64,000 nucleotides of DNA from Halomonas denitrificans (GCA_019800895.1 JAHVKF010000002.1:620001-684000), one strand, 5' to 3'; numbered from the stretch's first letter, positions 37,957-48,492 are shown. The notes: a model not told the origin generated them from the letters alone. Made by a program: numbers and translations.

Positions 37957-38852
37957 GCCGCACCCTCCTTTGCCGCCGCACACCCGGGAAAGCCGAGCGA
38001 CTCGCGCCGCGCGTGGTAGGCCTCGGCGACCTGCCGGGACAGGTCGCGGATCCGCAGGATGAAGCGCTGGCGCTCGCTGACCGAAATGGCCTGGCGGGCG
38101 TCGAGCAGGTTGAAGGTGTGCGAGGCCTTGAGCACCTGGTCGTAGGCCGGAAGCGGAAGATCGTCACCGACCAGGCGGCGGGCTTCGGCCTCGAGACGGT
38201 CGAACTGGGCGAACAGGCCATCGATATCGGCCTTCTCGAAGTTGTAGGTCGACTGCTCGACTTCGTTCTGGTGAAAGACATCGCGATAGGTCACGCGCCC
38301 GTGCGGTCCCTCGGTCCAGACCAGGTCGAACACGCTTTCCACCCCCTGGATGTACATCGCGAGCCGCTCCAGCCCGTAGGTGATCTCGCCCATGACGGGA
38401 CGGCACTCGAGCCCGCCGGCCTGCTGGAAATAGGTGAACTGGGTGACCTCCATGCCGTTGAGCCACACTTCCCAACCCAGGCCCCAGGCGCCGAGCGTCG
38501 GCGATTCCCAGTTGTCCTCGACAAAGCGGATGTCGTGGATGCCGGGGTCGATGCCGACCGCGTCCAGGGAACCCAGGTACAGCTCCTGGAAATCCAGCGG
38601 CGAGGGCTTCATCACCACCTGGTACTGGTAATAGTGCTGGAGCCGGTTCGGGTTCTCGCCGTAGCGGCCGTCGGTCGGCCTGCGGCACGGTTGGAGATAG
38701 GCGGCGTTCCAGGGCTCCGGACCGATGGAGCGGAGGAAGGTGGCGGGATGAAAGGTGCCGGCGCCGACCTCGAGGTCCAGCGGAGCGGTGAGGACGCAGC
38801 CCTGGCGCGCCCAGTAGTCATCCAGCGTGCGAATGAAGTCCTGAAAAGTCAC
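37953..38852 (-). CDS. glyQ: Glycyl-tRNA synthetase alpha subunit
   Basis: The GTG at 38852 gives 299 residues, the usual length, starting (M)[18 protein letters not shown]. The catalytic core has [58 protein letters not shown] and [34 protein letters not shown], both unique to the bacterial alpha subunit. It makes glycyl-adenylate. A TATACT box about 30 nt upstream may be its promoter. Confidence 0.97.
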   Translation of the reverse strand: MTFQDFIRTLDDYWARQGCVLTAPLDLEVGAGTFHPATFLRSIGPEPWNAAYLQPCRRPTDGRYGENPNRLQHYYQYQVVMKPSPLDFQELYLGSLDAVGIDPGIHDIRFVEDNWESPTLGAWGLGWEVWLNGMEVTQFTYFQQAGGLECRPVMGEITYGLERLAMYIQGVESVFDLVWTEGPHGRVTYRDVFHQNEVEQSTYNFEKADIDGLFAQFDRLEAEARRLVGDDLPLPAYDQVLKASHTFNLLDARQAISVSERQRFILRIRDLSRQVAEAYHARRESLGFPGCAAAKEGAA

Positions 38853-38881
38853 GTGTCGAACCCGAACGGAGCGAACCGGGG

Positions 38882-38887
38882 AGTATA
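38882..38887 (-). promoter_or_regulatory. Candidate -10 box of glyQS
   Basis: On the minus strand TATACT at 38887-38882 lies 30 nt before the glyQ start. No convincing -35 is seen, so the call rests on the strong -10 and its position. Confidence 0.4.
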
Positions 38888-38905
38888 CCGCCGGCCCCCG
38901 CGATT

Positions 38906-38922
38906 CCGGGCCCGAAGCCCGG
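38906..38922 (-). terminator. Possible terminator after algC
   Basis: CCGGGC-ccgaa-GCCCGG stem 26 bp past the algC stop. It precedes the glyQ promoter, so it would separate the two operons. No T-run is present. Confidence 0.35.
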
Positions 38923-38947
38923 GGCCGCGATGCGACCCCGGAGCAAG

Positions 38948-41791
38948 TCAGAATGGAAGCTTCAGCGCCGGGTTGAGAGCCAGCATCGCGTCCCGGAACT
39001 CGCCCTGGATGCGCGCCAGCGCCTCCTTGGTCTCGCCCTCGAAACGCAGCACCAGCACCGGCGTGGTGTTCGAGGCCCGGACCAGGCCGAAGCCGTCTGC
39101 GAAGTCCGCGCGAACGCCGTCGATGGTGCTGATCGTGGCCCCGGCGAATTCGGCCTTCCCGGCGAAGCCTTCGACGAAGGCGTGCGCCTCGCCTTCCTTC
39201 ATCTCGACCTTCAGTTCCGGCGTGCTGACGGCCGTCGGCAGTTCGGCGAAGATCTGTCCCGGCGCGCGCGTGTCGGCGGCCAGGATTTCCAGCAGGCGTG
39301 CGGCCGAATACAGCCCGTCGTCGAAGCCGTACCAGCGCTCGCCGAAGAAGAAATGCCCGCTCATCTCGCCGGCCAGCGGCGCACCGCGCTCCTTGATCTC
39401 GGCCTTGATGAAGGAATGTCCCGTCCGCGCCATGACCGGCTTGCCGCCCGCCGATTCGATCTCGTCGGCCAGCAGGCCCGTGCACTTCACGTCGTAGATG
39501 ATTTCCGCGCCCGGATTGCGTTCGAGCACATCGCGGGCGAACAGCATCATGACCCGGTCGGGGTAGATGATCTCGCCGTTCGGCGCGACCACGCCCAGGC
39601 GGTCGCCGTCGCCGTCGAAGGCGATGCCGACGTCGGCTTCGAAATTGCGCACGCAGAGCCGCAGATCCTCGAGCGTCTTCGGGTCGCCCGGATCGGGGTG
39701 GTGGTTGGGGAACGAGCCGTCGACCTCGGCATACAGCGGGATCACATCCGCGCCGATCCGCTCCAGCAGGCGCGGTGCCACCGCGCCGGCGATGCCGTTG
39801 CCGCAGTCGACCACGACCTTCAGCGATTTCTCGAGCTGGATGTCCGTGCCGATCCGTTCGATGTAGCGCGAGGTGATGCGCTGGTCGCTAAGCTGGCCTT
39901 CGCCATGGACCAGGCGGCCTTCGACGAGGCGCGTGTGCAGGTCGCGGATCGCGTCGCCGGAGAGCGTTTCGCCACCGAGCACGATCTTGAACCCGTTGTA
40001 GTCGGGTGGATTGTGGCTGCCGGTGACCATGACGCCGGACCCGCCGCCGATTTCCTGTGCGGCGTAGTACAGCACCGGTGTCGGCACCGCGCCGACCTCG
40101 ATGACCTCGAGCCCGCACCGGGCCAGGCCGCGGGACACCGCCGCCAGCATCTGGGCGCCGCTGAGACGTCCGTCGCGCGCGACTGCGATCCGGGTCAGTC
40201 CACGATCGTGCGCCTCGGAACCGATCGCACGCCCGATCGACTCGGCCACCGCCTCGTCGAGCGTGTCGCCGACCACGCCGCGGATGTCATAGGCGCGGAA
40301 GATCGACGAATCGGGGACGGTCGCCGGCTCGCTTTCGGCGCCGGCCCCCGCCGCGTCGCCCCGTTCCGGGCCGTTCGCCGCACCGGTGCTCGCAGAGCTC
40401 CCTGCCTCGCCGGTCGCATCGGTCGCTGAACCGGTTGCCGCGATATCGCCCGCGTCGCCGTCATCGATCAGGGCCCGCAGCATCTCGCCCATCTCGGCCT
40501 GTTCGTCGACCGGCTCGAGATCCTGCGCCGGCTCGGCGGACCCGTCGGTCGACTGTGCATGTTCGGTCGACTCGTCGGGCTCGGACCCGTCGGCGAGCTC
40601 CGGCGCATCGAGCGGCTGGCTTGGCCCCGCCGCGCGTCGCGGCTCGCCGTCGGCGGTCAGTCCGTCGCCGCGGTCGTCCTCGCCGTCCGCGTCGCCGGCC
40701 CCATCGCCCGGAAGTTCCGTGACATCGAGGCTCGAACCGGCCGCCAGGGCCTCGTCTTGTGGCCGGTCTTCGGCGCGATCGGGGTCCTGATCGACATCCC
40801 CATCGACGTCCCGACCGATGTCCCGACCGTCGTCTTCCTCCTCGTCCCGGTCGTCGCCCTGCGAAGGGCCGACCTCGGTGGTCGGCGACGGTCGGGTGGA
40901 CTCCGGATCGTGTCCGGGGTGGATTCCGGACCCGGACCGCGGCGCCTCGCCGGCGCTGTCGTCGACCTGCTTCGCGCCGGTGCGCTGCAGCATGAGCCCG
41001 CTCAGGACCAGCATCAGGACGCCGGCACCGAACAGCCCGCCGAGCTGTCCGGTGCTCATCGGCCCGAGTACCTGGCTGTGGTGCCAGGCCAGTTCGAACC
41101 GGCTGCCGGGAATCTCGATCGCCTCGGCGCCCTGGGGAACGCCCAGGCCCGTCTCTTGAAGAATGATCGGTGCGCCGGCCCCGCGCTGGCGCAGGGCGAG
41201 GCCGTCGACCCCCGCCGGCCGCTCGAGCACGTTCGTGACCACCGTCATCGGTACGGCCACCCACAGCACCACGGCCTCGTCGTTCTCGCCGAAGCGCTGA
41301 GCCAGCGCGAGATATTCGTCCGGGGTGCCCGCGAAGTGCGCCTGCGCGGGTGCGCGACCGGTTTCGCCGGCTTCCAGCAGCATGCTCAGGGCAGCGAAGC
41401 CGCCCCCGGGCAGGTCGTCGAGATCGGTGGTCTCCAGCGGCGGGCGGGCGTTGACCAGGTACAGCACGTTGCGGATGCCGTTCTCGCGCAGACTGCCGAT
41501 CAGCGCCTCGCGCGATCGACCTTCCTGCTGCTCGGCGCGCGCGGCGGCGACTACGTCGTCGGAGGCCAGGCCGCGCTGGATCGTCTCGATCGCCCCGCCG
41601 ACGGCCTCGGCCTGGGTCTGCGCCAGCGTCCGGGCCTGGTCCAGCGCCCGATTGGCCTGCATGGTGTTCCAGCCCAGGTAGGCGCCGACGGCGGTGGTGA
41701 ACAGACCGAGCCCGAGGGCGAGCAGGGCGATCATGCGCGGCGCTGCACGACCGTGCGGGAATCGTCCCGTTGCAGGATGGAATCGCGTCAT
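38948..41791 (-). CDS. algC: Phosphomannomutase/phosphoglucomutase with long membrane-anchored N-terminal extension
   Basis: About 947 residues, roughly twice a standard AlgC. The C-terminal half is a full [39 protein letters not shown], catalytic Ser in [16 protein letters not shown], metal loop [12 protein letters not shown], sugar loop [30 protein letters not shown] and phosphate loop [15 protein letters not shown]. The N-terminal half has a membrane helix ([22 protein letters not shown]), a globular, probably periplasmic domain to about 250, a second helix ([19 protein letters not shown]), and an acidic low-complexity linker at about 270-480. Long AlgC forms also exist in pseudomonads. 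It supplies mannose-1-P and glucose-1-P for LPS and exopolysaccharide. The ATG at 41791 is just beyond the dut stop. Confidence 0.92.
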   Translation of the reverse strand: MTRFHPATGRFPHGRAAPRMIALLALGLGLFTTAVGAYLGWNTMQANRALDQARTLAQTQAEAVGGAIETIQRGLASDDVVAAARAEQQEGRSREALIGSLRENGIRNVLYLVNARPPLETTDLDDLPGGGFAALSMLLEAGETGRAPAQAHFAGTPDEYLALAQRFGENDEAVVLWVAVPMTVVTNVLERPAGVDGLALRQRGAGAPIILQETGLGVPQGAEAIEIPGSRFELAWHHSQVLGPMSTGQLGGLFGAGVLMLVLSGLMLQRTGAKQVDDSAGEAPRSGSGIHPGHDPESTRPSPTTEVGPSQGDDRDEEEDDGRDIGRDVDGDVDQDPDRAEDRPQDEALAAGSSLDVTELPGDGAGDADGEDDRGDGLTADGEPRRAAGPSQPLDAPELADGSEPDESTEHAQSTDGSAEPAQDLEPVDEQAEMGEMLRALIDDGDAGDIAATGSATDATGEAGSSASTGAANGPERGDAAGAGAESEPATVPDSSIFRAYDIRGVVGDTLDEAVAESIGRAIGSEAHDRGLTRIAVARDGRLSGAQMLAAVSRGLARCGLEVIEVGAVPTPVLYYAAQEIGGGSGVMVTGSHNPPDYNGFKIVLGGETLSGDAIRDLHTRLVEGRLVHGEGQLSDQRITSRYIERIGTDIQLEKSLKVVVDCGNGIAGAVAPRLLERIGADVIPLYAEVDGSFPNHHPDPGDPKTLEDLRLCVRNFEADVGIAFDGDGDRLGVVAPNGEIIYPDRVMMLFARDVLERNPGAEIIYDVKCTGLLADEIESAGGKPVMARTGHSFIKAEIKERGAPLAGEMSGHFFFGERWYGFDDGLYSAARLLEILAADTRAPGQIFAELPTAVSTPELKVEMKEGEAHAFVEGFAGKAEFAGATISTIDGVRADFADGFGLVRASNTTPVLVLRFEGETKEALARIQGEFRDAMLALNPALKLPF

Positions 41792-41795
41792 TGCG

Positions 41796-42251
41796 TCAAT
41801 CGGTCCCCGTGTGCCCGAACCCACCTTCGGCACGTTTGCTGGTTTCGAAAGCCTCTACCGCCCGCAGTGTAACCTGCACCACGGGTACCACGACAAGCTG
41901 GGCAATGCGCTGCCCGGGCTCGACGCGAATCGGTTCGCGGCCGCGATTCCAGCAGGAGATCTTGACCGGTCCCTGGTAATCGCTGTCGATCAGGCCCACC
42001 AGATTGCCCAGCACCAGCCCCTGCTTGTGGCCCAGTCCGGACCGCGGCAGCAGCATGGCGGCCAGGCCGGGATCGGCGAGATGAATCGCCAGCCCCGAGG
42101 GAACGAGCGCGGCGTCCCCGGGGTCCAGGGTCAGCGGCTCGTCCAGCGCCGCACGCAGGTCGAGGCCAGCCGAGCCTTCCGTCGCATACTCCGGCAGCGG
42201 CCAGTCGCTGCCGAAACGCGCGTCGAGCAGTTTCACGTCCAGCGTTCTCAT
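41796..42251 (-). CDS. dut: dUTP diphosphatase
   Basis: The 151-residue protein has all five dUTPase motifs: [53 protein letters not shown] and the C-terminal GGFGHTGTD. It splits dUTP to dUMP, keeping uracil out of DNA and feeding thymidylate synthesis. It overlaps coaBC by 4 nt (ATGA) and sits 4 bp before algC, in the coaBC-dut-algC order shared with Pseudomonas. Confidence 0.97.
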   Translation of the reverse strand: MRTLDVKLLDARFGSDWPLPEYATEGSAGLDLRAALDEPLTLDPGDAALVPSGLAIHLADPGLAAMLLPRSGLGHKQGLVLGNLVGLIDSDYQGPVKISCWNRGREPIRVEPGQRIAQLVVVPVVQVTLRAVEAFETSKRAEGGFGHTGTD

Positions 42252-43483
42252 CGATCGCGTTCCCTGGTTTGGATGATCAGCTCCACGAGCTTTCGAGCGA
42301 GCTCGGTCTTGGGGCCCGAGGCCAGGTCCCAGCGGTCCGAGCGCGAAAACACACGCAGCGTGTTGTCGGTGCGGTCGAAACCGCGCCCCTCGCCGACCTG
42401 GTTGGCGGCAATCAGGTCGAGGTTCTTGCGCTCCAGCTTGGCGCGCGCGTTGGCGTCGAGGTTCTCGGTCTCGGCCGCGAACCCGACGGTGAAGGGCCGC
42501 GGGTTGCTGGCCGCGACCTCGGCCAGGATGTCGGGGTTGCGAACCAGGTCGACGGTCAGGCGCTCGTCGTTCTTCTTGATCTTGGAGGCGGCGGCGTCGG
42601 CGGGCCGGTAGTCGGCGACCGCGGCCACGCCGACGAACCCGTCGGCAGGCAGCGCGGCGAACACCGCGTCGTACATCTCGCGGGCGGTGGTGACGTCGAT
42701 TCGCTCCACCCCGCTCGGCGTCGGCCGCTGGACCGGACCGGCGATGAGCGTGACCGAAGCGCCGGCGGCCGCCAGCGCCTCGGCCACGGCGAAGCCCATG
42801 CGTCCCGACGAGCGATTGCCGAGGAAGCGCACCGGGTCCAGCGGTTCGAGCGTCGGGCCGGCCGTGACCACGAATCGCGTTCCTTCGAGTGCGGCACGGC
42901 ACTCGCCGCCGGTCGGCCGCTCCATCACCGCAGCTGCGATATCGGCCGGCTCGACCATCCGTCCGGGGCCGGTTTCGCCGCAGGCCTGGTGACCGACGTC
43001 GGGACCCAGCATGCGAACGCCGCGCTCGGCCAGCAGTTCGACGTTGGCCCGGACCGCCGGGTGCGCCCACATCACGTGGTTCATTGCCGGCGCCATCCAC
43101 AGGCGTGCGCGCGTGGCCAGCAGCAGAGTGGTCAGCAGGTCGTCGGCGAGGCCGGCGGCGGCTCGTCCGATCAGGTCGGCGGTGGCCGGGGCGACCACGA
43201 TGTCGTCGGCCCAGCGAGCCAGTTCGATGTGGCCCATGCCGGCTTCCGCCGCTTCGTCGAGCAGTTCCGTATGCACCCGGTGGCCGCTGACCGCCTGCAG
43301 CGTCAACGGCGTGATGAAGGCCCGGGCGCCGCGCGTCATCGCCACGCGGACCTCGGCGCCCCGGTCGGCGAGGCGCCGGACCAGTTCGGCGGACTTGTAC
43401 GCGGCGACGCCGCCGGTCACGCCGACCAGCACGCGCCGGGCCCGGCCTCGAACTTCGTTGCGGTCTTCGCCGGGATCCGTCAA
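42248..43483 (-). CDS. coaBC: Bifunctional phosphopantothenoylcysteine decarboxylase / phosphopantothenate-cysteine ligase
   Basis: The 411-residue protein has the CoaC flavoprotein half ([21 protein letters not shown]; catalytic His in [18 protein letters not shown]; substrate clamp [12 protein letters not shown]) and the CoaB half ([34 protein letters not shown] and [20 protein letters not shown]). It carries out two steps of coenzyme A synthesis. It diverges from radC, 92 bp away. Confidence 0.97.
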   Translation of the reverse strand: MTDPGEDRNEVRGRARRVLVGVTGGVAAYKSAELVRRLADRGAEVRVAMTRGARAFITPLTLQAVSGHRVHTELLDEAAEAGMGHIELARWADDIVVAPATADLIGRAAAGLADDLLTTLLLATRARLWMAPAMNHVMWAHPAVRANVELLAERGVRMLGPDVGHQACGETGPGRMVEPADIAAAVMERPTGGECRAALEGTRFVVTAGPTLEPLDPVRFLGNRSSGRMGFAVAEALAAAGASVTLIAGPVQRPTPSGVERIDVTTAREMYDAVFAALPADGFVGVAAVADYRPADAAASKIKKNDERLTVDLVRNPDILAEVAASNPRPFTVGFAAETENLDANARAKLERKNLDLIAANQVGEGRGFDRTDNTLRVFSRSDRWDLASGPKTELARKLVELIIQTRERDR

Positions 43484-43575
43484 TTTCCTACCCGTTTCGG
43501 GGTCAATCTCCGATGGCGCGATCGGTCGATCGCCGTCACGCTGGAGCTGCCCGCAGTGAACGAAACGAGGATTGT

Positions 43576-44250
43576 ATGCGAATCAACGACTGGCCCACCG
43601 CCGAGCGTCCGCGGGAGCGCCTGCTCAGCGACGGCGCGGATGCGCTGAGCGACGCCGAACTGCTTGCGATCCTGCTGCGAACCGGGACCCGGGGTTGCTC
43701 GGCGCCCGACCTTGCGCGCCGGTTGCTGAACCGTTTCGATGGACTCCGCGGCCTGCTCGAAGCCCCGGCGGACGTCCTCGTCGACGAACCGGGTCTGGGC
43801 CCTGCGAAGGTGGCGCAGCTGCAGGCCGCGGTCGCATTGGCGCGTCGCCACCTGCGCGCCCGGCTGACCCGCGGCGACGCCTTGACCAGTCCCGACGCGA
43901 CCCGGCGGTTCCTCCGTGCCGAGCTTCGCCATCGTCCGCACGAGGCCTTCTGCGGGCTGTTTCTGGACACGCGCCACCGGGTGATCGCGTTCCGGGTGCT
44001 GTTCCGCGGCACCATCGATGCGGCCCACGTCCATCCGCGGGTGGTCGTCGAGACCGCGCTGGCCGACCGCGCCGCAGCCGTGATCGTGGCCCACAACCAC
44101 CCGTCGGGCGTGGCCGAGCCCAGCCAGGCGGACCTGGCGATCACCCGACGCCTGCGCGATGCCCTGGCGCTGGTCGACATCCGCCTGCTCGATCACTTCA
44201 TCGTCGGCGACGCCGAAGTCGTCTCCCTGGCCGAGCGCGGCCTGGTCTGA
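43576..44250 (+). CDS. radC: RadC family JAB1/MPN-domain protein
   Basis: The 224-residue protein has an N-terminal helix-hairpin-helix region ([42 protein letters not shown]) and a C-terminal JAMM domain with [18 protein letters not shown], including the metal-binding HxH and Asp. The ATG at 43576 follows GAGG. RadC proteins were once linked to radiation repair, but their biochemical role is still unsettled; a peptidase or nuclease-like activity has been proposed. Divergence from coaBC is the usual arrangement. Confidence 0.93.
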   Translation: MRINDWPTAERPRERLLSDGADALSDAELLAILLRTGTRGCSAPDLARRLLNRFDGLRGLLEAPADVLVDEPGLGPAKVAQLQAAVALARRHLRARLTRGDALTSPDATRRFLRAELRHRPHEAFCGLFLDTRHRVIAFRVLFRGTIDAAHVHPRVVVETALADRAAAVIVAHNHPSGVAEPSQADLAITRRLRDALALVDIRLLDHFIVGDAEVVSLAERGLV

Positions 44251-44283
44251 CGAATGGCAGCGGTGTTACTTGAAAATCGACGG

Positions 44284-44669
44284 GTCCACAGATGAACACG
44301 GATGAACACAGATCAGCGCTATCGGGGTTCAAGCTCCGGCGAGTCGGCCGGGTCGATTCCTGCCATCGCATGGCACGGCAGGAATTCGTGTCGCATCACG
44401 AAGTCGCAGGTGTAGGTGTGCTCGAGTGCGAGCGTGATGTGCCGGTCACGGGCGTCACCGGGCGACTCCTTTGTCCACGGACGAACGCAGAGGAGCGAAA
44501 AAAGCGGGCGTCTGCTGCCGCGCATTTCGCTCGGACATCAGCCCGGCGATCTCAGCAGTCAACTCTCTTCAGGGGGAACTCTGGAAGTCCAGATTCGTTG
44601 GCTTCGTGATCAAGGCCCCTCACGCAGACTTCTGGTTCAATCCGTGTTCATCTGCGTTCATCTGTGGAC
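44284..44669. mobile_element. Non-coding dispersed element bounded by a 29-bp imperfect inverted repeat
   Basis: GTCCACAGATGAACACGGATGAACACAGA at 44284-44312 is the inverse of 44641-44669 with three mismatches (26/29). Each end itself holds the direct repeat GATGAAC. A related internal copy, TTTGTCCACGGACGAACG, is near 44470. In the + frame its right end reads FICVHLWT, a translated signature I recognise from repeats scattered through many proteobacterial genomes. No transposase or convincing gene lies inside; open frames here have no protein-like composition. The segment is about 386 bp and has lower GC than its flanks. Confidence 0.65.
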
Positions 44670-44735
44670 GCATGGCTTGTTCAGAGCACAAGCCGGCGTC
44701 GCCCGGTCGAGACGACATCGCCCGATCCGGAAACG

Positions 44736-44763
44736 AAAAACGCCCGGCGCGGGGCCGGGCGTT
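44736..44763 (-). terminator. Rho-independent terminator of rpmBG
   Basis: AACGCCCGGC and GCCGGGCGTT form a perfect 10-bp stem with a 5-nt loop, followed on the minus strand by a TTTTT run. It lies 27 bp past the rpmG stop. A textbook intrinsic terminator. Confidence 0.88.
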
Positions 44764-44790
44764 CGAAGGGGTGCCGTGAGGCGGGACGGC

Positions 44791-44958
44791 TTACTTGATC
44801 TTGCCTTCCTTGTACATCACGTGCTTGCGCACGACCGGGTCGTACTTCTTGAACTCCAGCTTGTGCGGAGTGTTCTTCTTCTGCTTGTCGGTCGTGTAGA
44901 AATGACCCGTCCCGGCGGAGGAGACGAGCTTGATCTTGTCGCGAGCGCTACCTGCCAT
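44791..44958 (-). CDS. rpmG: 50S ribosomal protein L33
   Basis: The 55-residue protein reads [55 protein letters not shown] in pieces typical of L33. There are no paired CxxC motifs, so it is the zinc-free form. A GGAG site precedes the ATG at 44958. It lies 12 bp after rpmB. Confidence 0.96.
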   Translation of the reverse strand: MAGSARDKIKLVSSAGTGHFYTTDKQKKNTPHKLEFKKYDPVVRKHVMYKEGKIK

Positions 44959-44970
44959 GACGAATCTCCT

Positions 44971-45207
44971 TTAGATCTTCTGGCCCGACGCGCGCAGGTC
45001 CGCGAGCACGTTGTCGATGCCTTTCTTGTCGATGATGCGGAGGCCCTTGGTCGAAACGCGGAGCTTGATCCAGCGATTCTCGGCCGGGGACCAGAAACGG
45101 TGGCTGTGAAGGTTCGGCAGCGAACGGCGACGCGTACGGTTGTTCGCGTGGGAAACGTTGTTTCCGACCATTGGGCGCTTGCCGGTCACCTGGCAGACTC
45201 TGGACAT
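44971..45207 (-). CDS. rpmB: 50S ribosomal protein L28
   Basis: The 78-residue protein starts [25 protein letters not shown] and keeps [29 protein letters not shown], standard for L28. No second Cys pair, so again a zinc-free form. It forms a two-gene operon with rpmG. Confidence 0.97.
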   Translation of the reverse strand: MSRVCQVTGKRPMVGNNVSHANNRTRRRSLPNLHSHRFWSPAENRWIKLRVSTKGLRIIDKKGIDNVLADLRASGQKI

Positions 45208-45377
45208 GACGGTAATTCCTGACGGTAACTGCGAATGAAGTCGGTGCGGAACGCGTCGTGCGGGCCGCCTGAAAAATCGAGCCGCCTTTTATAGCGCAGG
45301 TTCGAGGCAATTGCAACCGTGCGAGCGCTTTTTTCGACCCCTCCCTGGTCGTTCCTGCCCGGCCGGTCCACGACAAA

Positions 45378-45403
45378 CGGCCCGGCGCCGAAGCGCCGGG
45401 CCG
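45378..45403 (-). terminator. Strong hairpin upstream of rpmB
   Basis: CGGCCCGGCGC-CGAA-GCGCCGGGCCG has a perfect 11-bp stem with a 4-nt loop. On the minus strand it is followed by a short T-run (GTTTG). It could stop antisense transcription from the M14 gene before rpmB, or be an RNA leader element. The rest of 45208-45556 shows nothing else. Confidence 0.45.
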
Positions 45404-45556
45404 GACCCGCGTCTTCCGCCTCCCTTCCCCAAGTTGAATCCGCGGCCCCTTTCAGCCCGCCCGGACCTTGCCCAAGCTGCGGGCGGGTCTCCCGGACCCG
45501 GACGGTCCGCCGGACCTCGATTGACCGACGGTCCCCACGGCCGGCCACGAAGCTCG

Positions 45557-45576
45557 AGTGTGATGTATATCACACT
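45557..45576 (+). promoter_or_regulatory. CRP/Vfr/Clp-type binding site
   Basis: AGTGTGAT-GTAT-ATCACACT has perfect 8-bp arms and fits the TGTGA-N6-TCACA consensus. It is 92 bp before the M14 peptidase start. A TATGCT -10-like box at 45631-45636 would put the centre of the site near -76, an upstream activator position. Confidence 0.7.
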
Positions 45577-45668
45577 TTTTTCGGGGCGGCCAGACCTCCT
45601 TCCAACACGCGCACGGCGCCGTCCCTCCGCTATGCTCGTCGGCCCGCCCCTTCCGAGTGAAGCCGCCG

Positions 45669-48443
45669 ATGCGATCGACGAAGCGTTCCGACCACGTCCT
45701 GCCGTTTTCCGCCCTTCTGACGGCCATCGTCCTGGCGGCCGCCCTGCCATCGACGATCGCCGCGCAGACGCTCCAGCCCGACATCGATTTCCGCGCCGGT
45801 TTCGACGCTCGACCCGGCGCGCCGACGATCGAAGCGCTGCTCGGCCATGCGATGGGCGAGGCCATCAGCGAACCGGACGAGCTCGCGCGAGCGTTCGACG
45901 GCCTCACCGCCGCGTTTCCGGAGCGGGTCCGCAAGATCCCCTACGCCACCAGCTGGCAGGGGCGCGAATTGTTCTACCTGGTCATCGGCACGCCGGAGCG
46001 CATCGCCGGCCTCGACGCCATTCGTGCCGACATCCAGACCATCGCGCGACCGGATCGCCACGACGGGTCCGCCATCGAAGCCGCCCTCGAGCGCGTGCCG
46101 GGTACGGTCTGGCTTTCCCATTCCGTGCACGGCAACGAGATCGCGCCCGCCGACGCCGCGTTGCTGGTCGCCCATCACCTGCTGACCGCTGCCGACGACC
46201 CGGTGGTCGAGCGCATTCTGGGCGACGCACTGGTGTTCATCGACCCGATGCAGAACCCGGACGGCCGGGCCCGGTTCGTGCACCGCTTCGAGGCGTCGCT
46301 CGGCGCCGAGGCGTCGCCCGACCGCCGTGCTGCCGAGCACGATGAGCCGTGGCCGTCCGGTCGGGTCAATCACTATCTGTTCGACCTCAACCGCGACTGG
46401 CTGGCGATCACCCAGCCCGAGACCGCCGGCCGGGTCGACGCCCTGCTCGACTGGTATCCGCTGGCCTTCGTCGATGCCCACGAGATGGGCGCCGATTCGA
46501 CCTTCTTCTTCGCGCCCGAAGCGGTGCCGTACAACCCGCTGCTGGTCGAGGAACAACGCGAATCGTTGGCCCTGTTCGGCCACAACAACGCGCGCTGGTT
46601 CGATCGGCTGGGCCTGCCCTATTTCACCCGGGAGATCTTCGATGCGTTCTATCCCGGCTACGGCGCGAGCTGGCCGTCCTATTACGGCGCCGTGGCGATG
46701 ACCTACGAGCAGGCCTCGGTCCGCGGCCTGGCGATGCGGCGCGAGGACGGCACCGAGTGGACCTACGGGGAGTCGGTCGAACGCTACGCGACCGCCCTGC
46801 TCGCGACCGCCGAAACCGTGGCGGTGAACCGCGAGCGCCTGTGGCGAGCCTTCGCCGAATACCGCCGTTCGGCGATCGAGCAGGCGCGCGAAGAGGGTCC
46901 GCGGGCGTGGGTGATCCCGGCCCAGCGCGATCAGCGCGGCGCCGATCGACTGGCCGCCCTGCTGGCTCGTCACGGTGCCGACGTGTTCGCGCTCCAAGCG
47001 CCGCGATCGGCCTGCGGCCTCGACCTGCCGGCCGGCAGCTACCTGGTCCCGGCCGACCAGCCCGCCTATCGAAAGCTGCGCGTGCTGCTCGACGACGACG
47101 TGGCCCTGCCGCAAGACTTCGCCCGCGAGCAGGAGCGTCGTCGTGCCCTCGACCGGCCCGACGAGATCTACGACGTGACCGCCTGGTCCTTGCCGGCGAT
47201 GTTCAACGTCGACGTCGCGCGCTGCGCCCGGCCGGTGTCGCGCGAGGCCACGCGCACGGTCGAAGCGGACGTCCTGCCGGCGGGTCGGCGCACCGGGCCC
47301 GACGCCGCGGTCGTGTTCCTGGTCCCGGGCGGGTCGCGCGGAACCGGCGAATTTCTGGCCGCGGCGCTGCGGGCGGGCCTGTTCGTCCAGTCCAACGAGG
47401 AACCCTTCGTCCACCGGGGCCGCTCGTATCCGTCCGGTTCGCTGATCCTGCCTGCGGCCCCTCAGCCGGAGGGAACGCCCGCCACGCTCGACCGCCTGGC
47501 GGCGCAGACCGGCGTCGACGTGGTCGGCATCGACGACAGCTGGATCGATGATGGCCCCGACCTGGGCAGCAGCACCGTGCGCCGCCTCCATCCGCCGCGC
47601 GTCGCGCTGGCCTGGGATGCGCCGACCGATATCTACGCCCCCGGTGCGTTGCGGTTCCTGCTCGAGCGTCGCTACGGGTACCCGGTCACGCCGATCCGCA
47701 CGGCCACCCTGGGCCGCGCGCCGCTCGATGGGTTCGACGTGGTCATCCTGCCCGACGCCTCCGGGCGCTGGGGCGGCTATGGGCGGGTTCTCGGCGACGC
47801 CGGCCGCGATCACCTGGCCGAGTGGGTCGGGAACGGCGGCGTGCTGGTCACGCTGGCCGGCGCCACCGCGTGGGCGGCCGACGCCGGGGTCGACCTGCTC
47901 GCGATCCGGGCCGAGGATCAGTTGCGCGATGGGGGCTCGCCCGGCGACGACGAGGCGGTCGATGCGACGATCGACGCAGACGGGGGTGCCGATGCGGAGG
48001 CCAAGCGGGTACCGGGGACCGAGTTGACCTCCCTGGAGGACTTCGAACGCCTCGCGCGGCCGGAGGACGAAGCGCCCGACGCGGTCGCCGGGGTCCTGGT
48101 CCGGACCGAGGTCGACACGGAGCACTGGCTGGCCGCCGGAATCAAGCCCACCCTGAACGTCCTGGTCCGGGGCGACCGCGTGTTCCGGCCGATCACCCGC
48201 GACCGGGGCCGCAACGTGGTCCGCTTCGCCGGGCCGGACGACCTCCGGGTCGCCGGCTACCTGTGGGACGAGAATCGCCGCCAGCTGGCCTTCAAGCCCT
48301 TCGTCGTCGACCAGCCGCTGGGCCGGGGACGCGTGATCGGCTTCACCGAGGATCCGACCGTCCGCGCGTACCTCGACGGCCTCGACCTGATGCTGCTCAA
48401 CGCCGTGCTGCGGGCACCCAGCTATACGGGCCGGATTCGCTGA
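45669..48443 (+). CDS. Secreted M14-family zinc carboxypeptidase-like protein (large)
   Basis: About 924 residues from the ATG at 45669 (a GTG at 45657 is also in frame); neither has a strong ribosome site. A signal peptide is cut near IAAQ. The peptidase domain has the zinc ligands in HSVHGNEIAPADAA (HxxE), then FIDPMQNPDGR and NRDWLAITQPETAGRV. The catalytic region DAHEMGADSTFFFAPE is followed by a long C-terminal part with a ThuA/GATase-like appearance (FDVVILPDASGRWGGYGRVLGDAGRDHLAEWVGNGGVLVTLAGATAW) that may bind substrate or another protein. Such large M14 proteins are common in gammaproteobacteria that digest proteins outside the cell. A CRP-like site lies upstream. Confidence 0.88.
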   Translation: MRSTKRSDHVLPFSALLTAIVLAAALPSTIAAQTLQPDIDFRAGFDARPGAPTIEALLGHAMGEAISEPDELARAFDGLTAAFPERVRKIPYATSWQGRELFYLVIGTPERIAGLDAIRADIQTIARPDRHDGSAIEAALERVPGTVWLSHSVHGNEIAPADAALLVAHHLLTAADDPVVERILGDALVFIDPMQNPDGRARFVHRFEASLGAEASPDRRAAEHDEPWPSGRVNHYLFDLNRDWLAITQPETAGRVDALLDWYPLAFVDAHEMGADSTFFFAPEAVPYNPLLVEEQRESLALFGHNNARWFDRLGLPYFTREIFDAFYPGYGASWPSYYGAVAMTYEQASVRGLAMRREDGTEWTYGESVERYATALLATAETVAVNRERLWRAFAEYRRSAIEQAREEGPRAWVIPAQRDQRGADRLAALLARHGADVFALQAPRSACGLDLPAGSYLVPADQPAYRKLRVLLDDDVALPQDFAREQERRRALDRPDEIYDVTAWSLPAMFNVDVARCARPVSREATRTVEADVLPAGRRTGPDAAVVFLVPGGSRGTGEFLAAALRAGLFVQSNEEPFVHRGRSYPSGSLILPAAPQPEGTPATLDRLAAQTGVDVVGIDDSWIDDGPDLGSSTVRRLHPPRVALAWDAPTDIYAPGALRFLLERRYGYPVTPIRTATLGRAPLDGFDVVILPDASGRWGGYGRVLGDAGRDHLAEWVGNGGVLVTLAGATAWAADAGVDLLAIRAEDQLRDGGSPGDDEAVDATIDADGGADAEAKRVPGTELTSLEDFERLARPEDEAPDAVAGVLVRTEVDTEHWLAAGIKPTLNVLVRGDRVFRPITRDRGRNVVRFAGPDDLRVAGYLWDENRRQLAFKPFVVDQPLGRGRVIGFTEDPTVRAYLDGLDLMLLNAVLRAPSYTGRIR

Positions 48444-48492
48444 CCGAGCGTCGGCAGGTAGACTGGCGCCGGGGAATGCAGCAACGAGGGCC

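Noticed and set aside
44416-45222. 268-residue plus-strand frame across the dispersed element and rpmBG
   Set aside because: Half lies in the repeat and half antisense to rpmG and rpmB; no motif beyond the repeat's translated signature.
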